Positions 52,740 to 64,000 of a DNA stretch of 64,000 nucleotides are shown one piece after another. The notes under the pieces were generated by a model. It ran no database searches. It worked only from the letters and a program-made list of their open reading frames with translations, and was not told the origin of the DNA. A program made the translations under genes and the position numbers. Location of the stretch: NCBI GenBank assembly GCA_946800325.1, contig OX326958.1, forward strand, positions 73,157,264-73,221,263. Reading direction: 5' to 3'. The DNA comes from Luzula sylvatica. Lineage: Eukaryota > Streptophyta > Magnoliopsida > Poales > Juncaceae. Numbering within the stretch: position 1 is the stretch's first letter; the number at the start of each line of letters is the position of its first letter.

Positions 52740-55530
52740 GAAGACTGACACACACAAATTTAATTTTTTCATAAATTTCTTAAAAATGCAAAAACTGTTG
52801 TTTAACACCTTCAAAAAATTCAAATAAGATATTTTTTAAGAAATGTTAAAATTGAAGTATAACACAAGCAAAATACTCAATTTTCACGTCGTACTGAAAA
52901 TACTCCCTAATTGAAAACTAACACCCACTAAATTCAATTTTAACAAAAATTTCTAAAAAATGAAAAAACTGAAGTTTAACACCTTCAAAAATTTCAACGA
53001 AGATATTTTTTTTTTAAAAATGTTAAAATTTAAGTGTAACACAAGCAAAATACTCAATTTTCATGTCGTACTCAAAATACTCCGTAATTGAAGACTAACA
53101 AACACAAATTTCAATTTTTTCAAAAATTTCTTAAAAATGCAAAAACAGAAGTCAAACACCTTCAAAAAATTCAATTATGATATATTTAAAAAATATGTTA
53201 AAATTGAAGAGTAGCGCAGGAAAAATACTCAATTTTCATGTCGTACTCAAAATACTACGTAAATGAAGACTAGCACAGACAAATTTCATTTATTCAAAAG
53301 TTTCTTAAAAATGCAAAAACAGAAGTCTAACACCTTCAAAAAATTAAATTATGATATTTTTTTAAAAACGTTAAAATTGAAGTAGGACACAAGCAAAATA
53401 CTCAATTTTAATGTCGTACTCAAAATACTCCGTTAATGAAGACTGACACACACAAATTTAATTTTTTCAAAAATTTCTTAAAAATTCAAAAACTGTTGTT
53501 TAACACCTTCAAAAAATTCAAATAAGATATTTTTTAAGAAATCTTAAAATTGAAGTATAACACAAGCAAAATACTCAATTTTCATGTCGTACTGAAAATA
53601 CTCCGTAATTGAAAACTAACACACACTAAATTCAATTTTAACAAAAATTTCTTAAAAATGCAAAAACTGAAATTTAACACCTTCAAAAATTTCAACGAAG
53701 ATTTTTTTTTTTTTAATGTCAAAATTTAAGTGTAACACAAGCAAAATACTCAATTTTCGTGTCGTACTCAAAATACTCCGTAATTGAAGGCTAACAAACA
53801 CAAATTTCATTTTTTTCTAAAATTTCTTAAAAATGCAAAATCAGAAGTCAGACAACTTCAAAAAATTCAATTATGATATTTTTTAAAAATATGTTAAAAT
53901 TGAAAAGTAGCGCAAGAAAAATACTCAATTTTCATGTCGTACTCAAAATACTACGTAAATGAAGACCAGCACAGACAAATTTCATTTATTCAAAACTTTC
54001 TTAAAAATGCAAAAACAGAAGTCTAACACCTTCAAAAAATTAAATTATGATATTTTTTTAAAAACGTTAAAATTGAAGTAGGACACAAGCAAAATACTCA
54101 ATTTTAATGTCGTACTCAAAATACTCCGTAAATGAAGACTGACACACACAAATTTAATTTTTTCAAAAATTTCTTAAAAATTCAAAAACTGTTGTTTAAC
54201 ACCTTCAAAAAATTCAAATAAGATATTTTTTAAGAAATGTTAAAATTGAAGTATAACACAAGCAAAATACTCAATTTTCATGTCGTACTGAAAATACTCC
54301 GTAATTGAAAACTAACACACACTAAATTCAATTTTAACAAAAATTTCTTAAAAATGCAAAAACTGAAATTTAACACCTTCAAAAATTTCAACGAAGATTT
54401 TTTTTTTTTTTAATGTCAAAATTTAAGTGTAACACAAGCAAAATACTCAATTTTCATGTCGTACTCAAAATACTCCGTAATTGAAGGCTAACAAACACAA
54501 ATTTCATTTTTTTCTAAAATTTCTTAAAAATGCAAAATCAGAAGTCAGACACCTTCAAAAAATTCAATTATGATATTTTTTAAAAATATGTTAAAATTGA
54601 AAAGTAGCGCAAGAAAAATACTCAATTTTCATGTCGTACTCAAAATACTACGTAAATGAAGACTAGCACAGACAAATTTCATTTATTCAAAACTTTCTTA
54701 AAAATGCAAAAACAGAAGTCTAACACCTTCAAAAAATTAAATTATGATATTTTTTTAAAAAAACGTTAAAATTGAAGTAGGACACAAGCAAAATACTCAA
54801 TTTTAATGTCGTACTCAAAATACTCCGTAAATGAAGACTGACACACACTAATTTAATTTTTTCAAAAATTTCTTAAAAATTCAAAAACTGTTGTTTAACA
54901 CCTCCAAAAAATTCAAATAAGATATTTTTTAAGAAATGTTAAAATTGAAGTATAACACAAGCAAAATACTCAATTTTCATGTCGTACTGAAAATACTCCG
55001 TTATTGAAAACTAACACACACTAAATTCAATTTTATCAAAAATTTCTTAAAAATGCAAAAACTGAAATTTAACACCTTCAAAAATTTCAACGAAGATATT
55101 TTTTTTAAAAAATGTTAAATTTTAAGTGTAACGCAATCAAAATACTCAATTTTAATGTCGTACTCAAAATACTCCGTAATTGAAGACTAACAAACACAAA
55201 TTTCAATTTTTTCAAAAATTTCTTAAAAATGCAAAAACAGAAGTCAAACACCTTCAAAAAATTCAATTATTATATATTTTAAAAATATGTTAAAATTGAA
55301 GAGTAGCACAAGAAAAATACTAAATTTTCATGTCATACTAAAAATATTCCGTAATTGAAGACTAACACACACAAATTTCAATTTTTTCAAAAATGTATTA
55401 AAAATGCAAAAATTGAAGTCTAACACCTTCAAAAAATTAAATTTTGATATTTTTTTAAAAACGTTAAAATTGGAGTATGGCACAAGCAAAATACTCAATT
55501 TTCATGTCGTACTCAAAATACTACGTAAAT
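52740..55530 (+). repeat. 16-monomer HOR, copy 2 (2,791 bp)
   Basis: This is a direct tandem copy of 49,949-52,739, with markers at 52,885, 53,964, 54,998 and 55,332. Few differences were seen (for example CCGTTAATG near 53,430 for CCGTAAATG, and ACACCTCC near 54,899 for ACACATCC). Similarity fails in the last ~100 bases, where GGAGTATGGCAC replaces GAAGTATGACAC. Tetramer A monomers sit at 53,265, 53,961 and 54,658. Confidence 0.83.
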
Positions 55531-58500
55531 GAAGACTAACACACACAAATTTCATTTTTTCAAAAATTTCTTAAAAATGCAAAAACAGAAGTCTAACACC
55601 TTCAAAAAAATTAAATTATGATATTTTTTTAAAAGCGTTAAAATTGAAGCATGACACAAGCAAAATACTTAATTTTCATGTCGTACGCAAACAACTACGT
55701 AAATGAAGACTGACACACACAAATTTAATTTTTTCAAAAATTTCTTAAAAATGCCAAAACTGTTGTTTAACACCTTCAAAAAATTCAAATAAGATATTTT
55801 TTAAGAAATGTTAAAATTGAAGTATAACACAAGCAAAATACTCAATTTTCATGTCGTACTAAAAATACTTCGTAATTGAAAACTAACACACACTAAATTC
55901 AATTTTAACAAAAATTTCTTAAAAATGCAAAAACTGAAGTTTAACACCTTCAAAAATTTCAACGAAGATATTTTTTTTTTAAATGTTAAAATTTAAGTGT
56001 AACGCAAGCAAAATACTCAATTTTCATGTCGTACTCAAAATACTCCGTAATTGAAGTCTAACAGACACAAATTTCATTTTTTTCAAAAATTTCTTAAAAA
56101 TGCTAAAACAGAAGTCAAACACCTTCAAAAAATTCAATTATGATATTTTTTAAAAATATGTTAAAATTGAAGAGTAGCACTAGAAAAATACTCAATTTTC
56201 ATGTCGTACTCAAAATACTCAGTAATTGAAGACTAACACATACGAATTTCAATTTTTTTCAAAAATTTCTTTAAAATGCAAAAACAGAAGTCTAACACCT
56301 TAAAAAAAATTAAATTATGATAATTTTTTATAAACGTTAAAATTGAAGTATGACACAAGCAAAATACTCAATTTTAATGGCGTACTCAAAATACTCCGTA
56401 AATGAAGACTAACACACGCAAATTTCATTTTTTCAAAAATTTCTTAAAAATGCAAAAACTGTTGTTTAACACCTTCAAAACATTCAAATAAGATATTTTT
56501 TAAGAAATGTTAAAATTGAAGTATAACACAAGCAAAATACTCAATTTTCATGTCATACTCAAAATACAACGTAAAGGAAGACTAACACACACAAATTTCA
56601 CTTTTTCAAAAATTTCTTAAAAATGCAAATACAGAAGTCTAACACCTTCAAAAAAATTAAATTATTTTATTTTTTTAAAAACATTAAAATTGAAGTATGA
56701 CACAAGCAAAATACTCAATTTTATTGTCGTACTCAAAATACTCCGTAAATGAAGACTAACACACACAAATTTCAATTTTTTCAAAAATGTCTTAAAAATG
56801 CAAAAATTGAAGTCCAACACCTTCAAAAAATTAAATTTTGATATTTTTTTAAAAACGTTAAAATTGGAGTATGACACAAGCAAAATACTCAATTTTCATG
56901 TCGTACTCAAAATACTACGTAAATAAAGACTAACACACACAAATTTCATTTTTTCAAAAATTTCTTAAAAATGCAAAAACAGAAGTCTAACACCTTGAAA
57001 AAAATTAAATTATGATATTTTTTTAAAAGCGTTAAAATTGAAGCATGACACAAGCAAAATACTTAATTTTCATGTCGTACTCAAAATACTCCGTAAATGA
57101 AGACTGACACACACAAATTTAATTTTTTCAAAAAATTCTTAAAAATGCAAAAACTGTTGTTTAACACCTTCAAAAAATTCAAATAAGATATTTTTTAACA
57201 AATGTTAAAATTGAAGTATAACACAAGCAAAATACTCAATTTTCACGTGGTACTGAAAATACTCCGTAATTGAAAACTAACACCCACTAAATTCAATTTT
57301 AACAAAAATTTCTAAAAAATGAAAAAACTGAAGTTTAACACCTTCAAAAATTTCAACGAAGATATTGTTTTTTAAAAATGTTAAAATTTAAGTGCAACAC
57401 AAGCAAAATACTCAATTTTCATGTCGTACTCAAAATACTCCGTAATTGAAGACTAACAAACACAAATTTCAATTTTTTCAAAAATTTTTTAAAAATGCAA
57501 AAACAGAAGTCAAACACCTTCAAAAAATTCAATTATGATATTTTATCAAAATATGTTAAAATTGAAGAGTAGCACAAGAAAAATACTCAATTTTCATGTC
57601 GTACTCTAAATACTCAGAAATTGAAGACTAACACACACAAATTTCATTTTTTTCAAAAATGTCTTTAAAATGCAAAAACTGTTGTTTAACACCTTCTAAA
57701 AATTCAAATAAGATATTTTTTGAGAAATGTTAAAATTGAAGTATAACACAAGAAAAATACTCAATTTTCATGTCGTACTGAAAATACTCCGTAATTGAAA
57801 ACAAACACACACTAAATTCAATTTTAACAAAAATTTCTTAAAAATGCAAAAACTGAAGTTTAACACCTTAAAATACTCCGTAATTGAAGGCTAACAAACT
57901 AAAATTTCTTAAAAATGCGAAATCAGAAGTCAGACTCCTTCAAAAAATTCAATTATGATATTTTTTAAAAATATGTTAAAATTGAAGAGTACCACAAGAA
58001 AAATACTCAATTTTCATGTCGTACTCAAAATACTACGTAAATGAAGACTAGCACAGACAAATTTCATTTATTCAAAAGTTTCTTAAAAATGCAAAAACAG
58101 AAGTCTAACACCTTCAAAAAATTAAATTATGATATTTTTTTAAAAACGCTAAAATTGAAGTATGACACAAGCAAAATACTCAATTTTAATGTCGTACTCA
58201 AAATACTCCGTAAATGAAGACTGACACACACAAATTTATTTTTTTCAAAAATTTCTTAAAAAATCAAAAACTGTTGTTTAACACCTTCAAAAAAATTCAA
58301 ATAAGATATTTTTTAAGAAATGTTAAAATTGAAGTATAACACAAGCAAAATACTCAATTTTCATGTCGTACAGAAAATACTACGTAATTGAAAACTAACA
58401 CACACTAAATTCAATTTTAACAAAAATTTCTTAAAAATGGAAAAACTGAAGTTTAACACCTTCAAAAATTTCAACGAAGATATTTTTTTTAAAAATTGTT

Positions 58501-60000
58501 AAAATTTAAGTGTAACGCAATCAAAATACTCAATTTTAATGTCGTACTCAAAATACTCCGTAATTGAAGACTAACAAACACAAATTTCAATTTTTTCAAA
58601 AATTTCTTAAAAATGCAAAAACAGAAGTCAAACACCTTCAAAAAATTCAATTATGATATTTTTTAAAAATATGTTAAAATTGAAGAGTAGCACAAGAAAA
58701 ATACTCAATTTTCATGTCATACTAAAAATATTCCGTAATTGAAGACTAACACACACAAATTTCAATTTTTTCAAAAATGTATTAAAAATGCAAAAATTGA
58801 AGTCTAACACCTTAAAAAAATTAAATTTTGATATTTTTTTAAAAACGTTAAAATTGGAGTATGGCACAAGCAAAATACTCAATTTTCATGTCGTACTCAA
58901 AATACTACGTAAATGAAGACTAACACACACAAATTTCATTTTTTCAAAAATTTCTTAAAAATGCAAAAACAGAAGTCTAACACCTTCAAAAAAATTAAAT
59001 TATGATATTTTTTTAAAAGCGTTAAAATTGAAGCATGACACAAGCAAAATACTTAATTTTCATGTCGTACGCAAAATACTACGTAAATGAAGACTGACAC
59101 ACACAAATTTAATTTTTTCAAAAATTTCTTAAAAATGCCAAAACTGTTGTTTAACACCTTCAAAAAATTCAAATAAGATATTTTTTAAGAAATGTTAAAA
59201 TTGAAGTATAACACAAGCAAAATACTCAATTTTCATGTCGTACTAAAAATACTTCGTAATTGAAAACTAACACACACTAAATTCAATTTTAACAAAAATT
59301 TCATAAAAATGCAAAAACTGAAGTTTAACACCTTCAAAAATTTCAACGAAGATATTTTTTTTTTAAATGTTAAAATTTAAGTGTAACGCAAGCAAAATAC
59401 TCAATTTTCATGTCGTACTCAAAATACTCCGTAATTGAAGACTAACAAACACAAATTTCATTTTTGTCAAAAATTTCTTAAAAATGCTAAAACAGAAGTC
59501 AAACACCTTCAAAAAATTCAATTATGATATTTTTTAAAAATATGTTAAAATTGAAAAGTAGCACTAGAAAAATACTCAATTTTCATGTCGTACTCAAAAT
59601 ACTCAGTAATTGAAGACTAACACATACGAATTTCAATTTTTTTCAAAAATTTCTTTAAAATGCAAAAACAGAAGTCTAACACCTTCAAAAAAATTAAATT
59701 ATGATATTTTTTTATAAACGTTAAAATTGAAGTATGACACAAGCAAAATACTCAATTTTAATGGCGTACTCAAAATACTCCGTAAATGAAGACTAACACA
59801 CGCAAATTTCATTTTTCCAAAAATTTCTTAAAAATGCAAAAACTGTTGTTTAACACCTTCAAAACATTCAAATAAGATATTTTTTAAGAAATGTTAAAAT
59901 TGAAGTATAACACAAGCAAAATACTCAATTTTCATGTCGTACTAAAAATACTCCGTAATTGAAAACTAACACACACTAAATTCAATTTTAACAAAAATTT
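55531..60000 (+). repeat. Shuffled monomer region with a displaced duplicate
   Basis: Classes A-F are recognisable but the order is irregular. A stretch from about 55,100 to 56,550 reappears at about 58,490-59,930 with a constant 3,384-bp offset (GGAGTATGGCAC 55,471/58,855; CGTACGCAAA 55,683/59,067; AACGCAATCAAAATAC near 55,128/58,512). A related GAAGCATGACAC monomer at about 57,039 lies 1,394 bp (8 monomers) from its relative at 55,645. Short reverse-strand frames here, such as 56,662-56,892, are non-coding. Confidence 0.75.
57838..57920 (+). repeat. Monomer with two deletions (~86 and 18 bp)
   Basis: A class C monomer reads AAGTTTAACACCTTA and jumps to AAATACTCCGTAATTG, losing its third sub-unit core including GTCGTAC. 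The following D monomer goes from GGCTAACAAAC straight to TAAAATTTC, losing about 18 bases. The total of about 104 bases explains why the 3,384-bp offset across this site is 20 monomers (about 3,488) minus 104. Confidence 0.8.
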
Positions 60001-63000
60001 CTTAAAAATGCAAAAACTGAAGTTTAACACCTTCAAAAATTTCAACGAAGATATTTTTTTTTTAAAATGTTAAAATTTAAGTGTAACGCAAGCAAAATAC
60101 TCAATTTTCATGTCGTACTCAAAATACTCCTTAATTGAAGACTAACAAACACAAATTTCATTTTTTTCAAAAAATTTTTAAAAATGCTAAAACAGAAGTC
60201 AAACACCTTCAAAAAGTTCAATTATGATATTTTTTAAAAATATGTTAAAATTGAAGAGTAGCACAAGAAAATTACTCAATTTTCATGTCGTACTCAAAAT
60301 ACTCAGTAATTGAAGACTAACACATACAAATTTCAATTTTTTTCAAAAAGTTCATTAAAATGCAAAAACAGAAGTCTAACACCTTCAAAAAAATTAAATT
60401 ATGATATTTTTTTAAAAACGTTAAAATTGAAGTATGACACAAGCAAAATACTCAATTTGAATGTCGTACTCAAAATACTCCGTAAAAGAAGACTAACACA
60501 CGCAAATTTCATTTTTTCAAAAATTTCTTAAAAATGCAAAAAATGTTGTTTAACACCTTAAAAAAATTCAAATAAAATATTTTTTAAGAAATGTTAAAAT
60601 TGAAGTATAACACAAGCAAAATACTCAATTTTCATGTCGTACTGAAAATACTCCGTAATTGAAAACTAACACACACTAATTTTAATTTGACAAACATTTC
60701 TTAAAAATGCAAAAACTGAAGTTTAACACCTTCAAAATTTTCAATGAAGATATTTTTTTTTTAAAATGTTAAAATTTAAGTGTAACACAAGCAAAATACT
60801 CAATTTTCATGTCGTACTTAAAATACTCCGTAATTGAAGACTAACAAACACAAATTTCAATTTTTTCAAAAATTTCTTAAAAATGCAAAAACAGAAGTCA
60901 AACACCTTCAAAAAAATTCAATTATGATATTTTCTAAAAATATGCTAAAATTGAAGAGTAGCACAAGAAAAATACTCAATTTTCATGTCGTACTCTAAAT
61001 ACTCAGTAATTGAAGACTAACACATAGAAATTTCAATTTTTTTCAAAAATGTCTTAAAAATGCAAAAACTGAAGTCTAACACCTTAAAAAATTAAATTAA
61101 GATATTATTAAAAAAATGTTAAATTTGTAGTATAACACAAGCAAAATACTAAATTTTCATGTCGTACTCAAAATACTCCGTAATTAAGGACTAACACACA
61201 CAAATTTCAATTTTTTCAAAAATGTCTTAAAAATGCAAAAACGGTAGTCCAACACCTTCGAAAAATTAAATTATGATATATTTTTAAAAACGTTAAAATT
61301 GAAGTATGACACAAAAAAAATACTCAATTTTCATGACGTACTCAAAATACTCCGTAAATGAAGACTAACACACACAAATTTAATTTTTTCGAAAATTTCT
61401 TAAAAATTCAAAAACAGAAGTCTAACACCATCAAAAAATTAAATTATGATATTTTTTTAAAAACGTGAAAATTGAAGTATGACACAAACAAAATACTCAA
61501 TTTTCATGTCGTTCTCAAAATACTCCGTAAATGAAGACTAACACACACAAATTTCATTTTTTCGAAAATTTCTTAAAAATGTAAAAATTGTTGTTTAACA
61601 CCTTCATAAAATTCAAATAAGATATTTCTTAAGAAATGTAAAAATTGATGTATACCACAAGAAAAATATTGAATTTTCATGTCGTACTGAAAATACTCCG
61701 TAATTGAATCTAACACACACTAAATTCAATTTTAACAAAAATTTCATAAAAATGCAAAAACTGAAGTTTAACACCTTCAAAAATATCAATGAAGATTTTT
61801 TTTTTTCAAATGTTAAAATTTAAGTGTAATACAATTAAAATACTCAAATTTCATTTCTCACTCAAAATACTCCGTAATTGAAGACTAACAAACACAAATT
61901 TCAATTTTTTCTAAAATTTCTTAAAAATGCAAAATCAGAAGTCAGACAACTTAAAAAAATTCAATTATGATATTTTCTAAAAATATGTTAAAATTGAAGA
62001 GTAGCGCAAGAAAAATACTCAATTTTCATGTCGTACTCAAAATACTCAGTAATTGAAGACTAACACAAAAAATTTCAATTTTTTTCAAAAATGTCTTCAA
62101 AATGGGAAAACTGAAGTCCACCTTCAAAAAAATTAAATTAAGATATTATAAAAAAAATGTTAAATTTGGAGTATAACACAAGCAAAATGTTCAATTTTCA
62201 TGTCGTACTGAAAATACTCCGTAATTGAGGACTAACACACACAAATTTCAATTTTTTCAAAAATGTCTTAAAAATACAAAAACTCGAAGTCTAACACCTT
62301 CAAAAAATTAAATTATGATATTTTTTTTAAAAACCTTAAAATTGAAGTATGACAAAAGCAAAATACTCAATTTTCATGTCGTACTCAAAATACTACGTAA
62401 ATGAAGACTAACACACCCAAATTTCTTTTATTCAAAAATATCTTAAAAATGCAAAAACATAAGTCTAACACCTTCAAAAAATTAAATTATGATATTTTTT
62501 AAAAACGTTAAAATTGATGTATGACACAAGCAAAATACTCAATTTTAATGTCGTACTCAAAATACTCCGTAAATGAAGACTGAAACACACAAATTTAATT
62601 TTTTTAAAAATTTCATAAAAATAAAAAAACTGTTTTTTAACACCTTGAAAAAATTCAAATAAGATATTTTTTAAGAAATGCTAAAATTGACGTATAACAC
62701 AAGCAAAATACTCAATTTTCATGTCGTACTGAAAATACTCCGTAATTGAAAACTAACACACACTAAATTCAATTTTAACAAAAATTTCTTAAAAATGCAA
62801 AAACTGAAGTTTAACACCTTCAAAAATTTCAACGAAGATATTTTTTTTAAAAAATGTTAAAATTTAAGTGTAACGCAAGCAAAATACTCAATTTTCATGT
62901 CGTACTCAAAATACTCCGTAATTGAAGACTAACAAACACAAATTTCAATTTTTTCTAAAATTTCTTAAAAATGCAAAATCAGAAGTCAGACACCTTAAAA

Positions 63001-64000
63001 AAAATTCAATTATGATATTTTTTAAAAATATGTTAAAATTGAAGAGTAGCGCAAGCAAAATACTCAATTTTCATGTCGTACTGAAAATACTCCGTAATTG
63101 AGGACTAACACACACAAATTTCAATTTTTTCAAAAATGTCTTAAAAATGCAAAAACTCGAAGTCTAACACCTTCAAAAAAATTAAATTATGATATTTTTT
63201 TTAAAAACCTTAAAATTGAAGTATGACACAAGCAAAATACTCAATTTTAATGTCGTACTCAAAATACTCAGTAATTGAAGACTAACACACACAAATTTCA
63301 ATTTTTTTCAAAAAGGTCTTAAAAATGCAAAAACTGAAGTCTAACACCTTCAAAAAATTAAATTATGATATTTTTTAAAAAACGCTAAAATTGAAGTATG
63401 ACACAAGCAAAATACTCAATTTTAATGTCGTACTAAAAATACTCCGTAAATGAAGACTAACACACACAAATTTCATTTTTTCAAAAATTTCTTAAAAATG
63501 CAAAAACAGTTGTTTGACACCTTCAAAAAAATTGAAATAAGATATTTTTTTAGAAACGTTAAAATTGAAGTATGACACAAGCAAAATACTCAATTTTCAA
63601 GTCGTACTCAAAATACTCCGTAAATGAAGACTAACACACACAAATTTCATTTTTTCAAAAATTTCTTAAAAATGCAAAAATTGTTGTTTAAGACCTTAAA
63701 AAAATTCAAATAAGATATTTTTTAAGAAATGTTAAAATTGAAGTATAACACAAGCAAAATACTCAATTTTCATGTCGTACTGAAAATACGCCGTAATTGA
63801 AAACTAACACACACTAAATTCAATTTTACAAAAAATTTCTTAAAAATGCAAAAACTGAAGTTTAACACCTCAAAAATTTCAATGAAGTTATTTTTTTTAA
63901 AAAATGCTAAAATTTAAGTGTAACACAAGCAAAATACACAATTTTCATGTCGTACCTAAAATACTCCGTAATTGAACACTAACAAACACAAATTTCACTT
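60001..64000 (+). repeat. Diverged right-hand end of the array
   Basis: About 23 monomers with frequent private changes, e.g. AATTTGACAAACATTTC near 60,690, TACAATTAAAATAC near 61,851, and GAAGTCCACCTTC near 62,117. An F-type monomer with ACTCGAAGTCT and AAAAACCTTAAAATTG is present twice, at 62,283 and 63,156, 873 bp (5 monomers) apart. The window ends inside a D monomer, so the array continues. The 73-codon frame at 60,310-60,531 is satellite sequence. Confidence 0.75.

Larger units (their letters stand above)
1..64000 (+). repeat. Uninterrupted ~174-bp satellite DNA array
   Basis: The entire window is a head-to-tail tandem repeat. A conserved core (AATACTCAATTTTCATG followed by TCGTACTCAAAATACTCCG) returns every 171-177 bases from the first line to the last, always on the + strand; I found no reverse-complement copy. 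Spacing of large repeats gives the mean period: 1,047/6, 1,745/10, 2,791/16, 3,662/21 and 4,528/26 all equal about 174.4. Composition is about 22% G+C. There is no gene, tRNA, rRNA, transposon or unique stretch anywhere, so this entry covers all gene-free intervals. Such arrays are typical of eukaryotic centromeric or pericentromeric heterochromatin; that role is inferred, not shown. The + orientation is arbitrary. Family and species are not recognised. Confidence 0.98.

Noticed and set aside
52537..52755. 72-codon reverse-strand open frame
   Set aside because: Its sequence resembles the frame at 56,662-56,892 only because both translate the same monomer classes; frames this short are expected by chance over 64 kb.
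56662..56892. 76-codon reverse-strand open frame, the longest in the window
   Set aside because: It contains an internal repeat matching the monomer period, showing that it is a translated satellite, not a conserved protein.
60310..60531. 73-codon forward open frame
   Set aside because: Spans parts of two monomers and is broken in related copies near 59,600; no gene evidence.
1..64000. CRISPR array
   Set aside because: Repeats are contiguous, ~174 bp and diverged, with no short repeats separated by unique spacers and no cas genes.
1..64000. Human or primate alpha satellite, because of the ~171-174 bp period
   Set aside because: The sequence is not alpha satellite: composition is far more AT-rich, the internal trimer motif is foreign to it and no CENP-B box (core TTCGnnnnAnnCGGG) is seen on either strand.
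1..64000. Assignment to Rhynchospora Tyba or another named plant satellite
   Set aside because: Only the monomer length is similar. I cannot verify sequence identity without a database search, so no family name is given.
1..64000. Promoters and terminators suggested by TATA-like and T-tract words
   Set aside because: Such words occur in every monomer because of base composition and have no gene context.
1..64000. tRNA, rRNA, snRNA or telomeric repeat
   Set aside because: No cloverleaf-type GC stems, no conserved rRNA blocks and no TTAGGG/TTTAGGG/TTAGG runs; the array is too AT-rich and regular.

Overview
The whole 64 kb window is one uninterrupted, head-to-tail tandem satellite array from a eukaryotic genome. 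I see no genes, no RNA genes, no transposon insertions and no unique sequence. It is very AT-rich: a hand count of one monomer gave 39 G+C in 173 bases, about 22%. The basic monomer averages about 174 bp (class lengths 173-177), so roughly 365 monomers are present, all in the same orientation. Monomer length, purity, orientation and multi-level higher-order repeats (HORs) are typical of centromeric or pericentromeric satellite DNA in plants and animals. I do not recognise the satellite family, so I cannot name the species. The ~174 bp length resembles many centromeric satellites (human alpha satellite 171 bp, Arabidopsis about 178 bp, Rhynchospora Tyba 172 bp), but that is a similarity of length only.

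The array is organised at four levels. (1) Each monomer is itself a degenerate trimer of a ~58-bp unit (S1, S2, S3). Each sub-unit opens with a GAAGNNTAACAC-like motif, spaced about 57-60, 56-58 and exactly 59 bp in the six monomers measured. (2) Monomers fall into six recognisable classes, named here A to F, that recur in the fixed order A-B-C-D-E-F (about 1,047 bp). (3) This hexamer cycle is expanded or contracted into 4-, 5-, 7- and 8-monomer blocks by in-register gain or loss of whole monomers. (4) Runs of blocks are repeated as large HORs of 10 to 26 monomers.

Layout. 1-20,896: homogeneous domain with successive large HOR units of 14, 19, 21, 21, 13 and 13 monomers after a partial first unit. 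20,897-25,784: more diverged transition holding a 1,398-bp octamer pair. 25,785-29,274: two tandem 1,745-bp decamers. 29,275-34,155: diverged monomers with a micro-duplication and a chimeric monomer. 34,156-47,740: three consecutive 26-monomer units of about 4,528 bp, the first two nearly identical. 47,741-49,948: irregular, with one monomer that has lost exactly about one sub-unit. 49,949-55,530: two 2,791-bp 16-mers built mainly from a 697-bp A-B-C-D tetramer lacking E and F. 55,531-64,000: diverged, shuffled monomers, some shared as a copy 3,384 bp away.

The few open reading frames (all under 80 codons) are chance translations of the satellite. The items of most interest are the nested trimer/hexamer/large-HOR hierarchy, the invariant-length S3 sub-unit carrying a paired-CpG box, the 15-bp dyad at each left-domain B-C junction, and the near-identical multi-kilobase duplications, which should be checked as either recent events or assembly artefacts.
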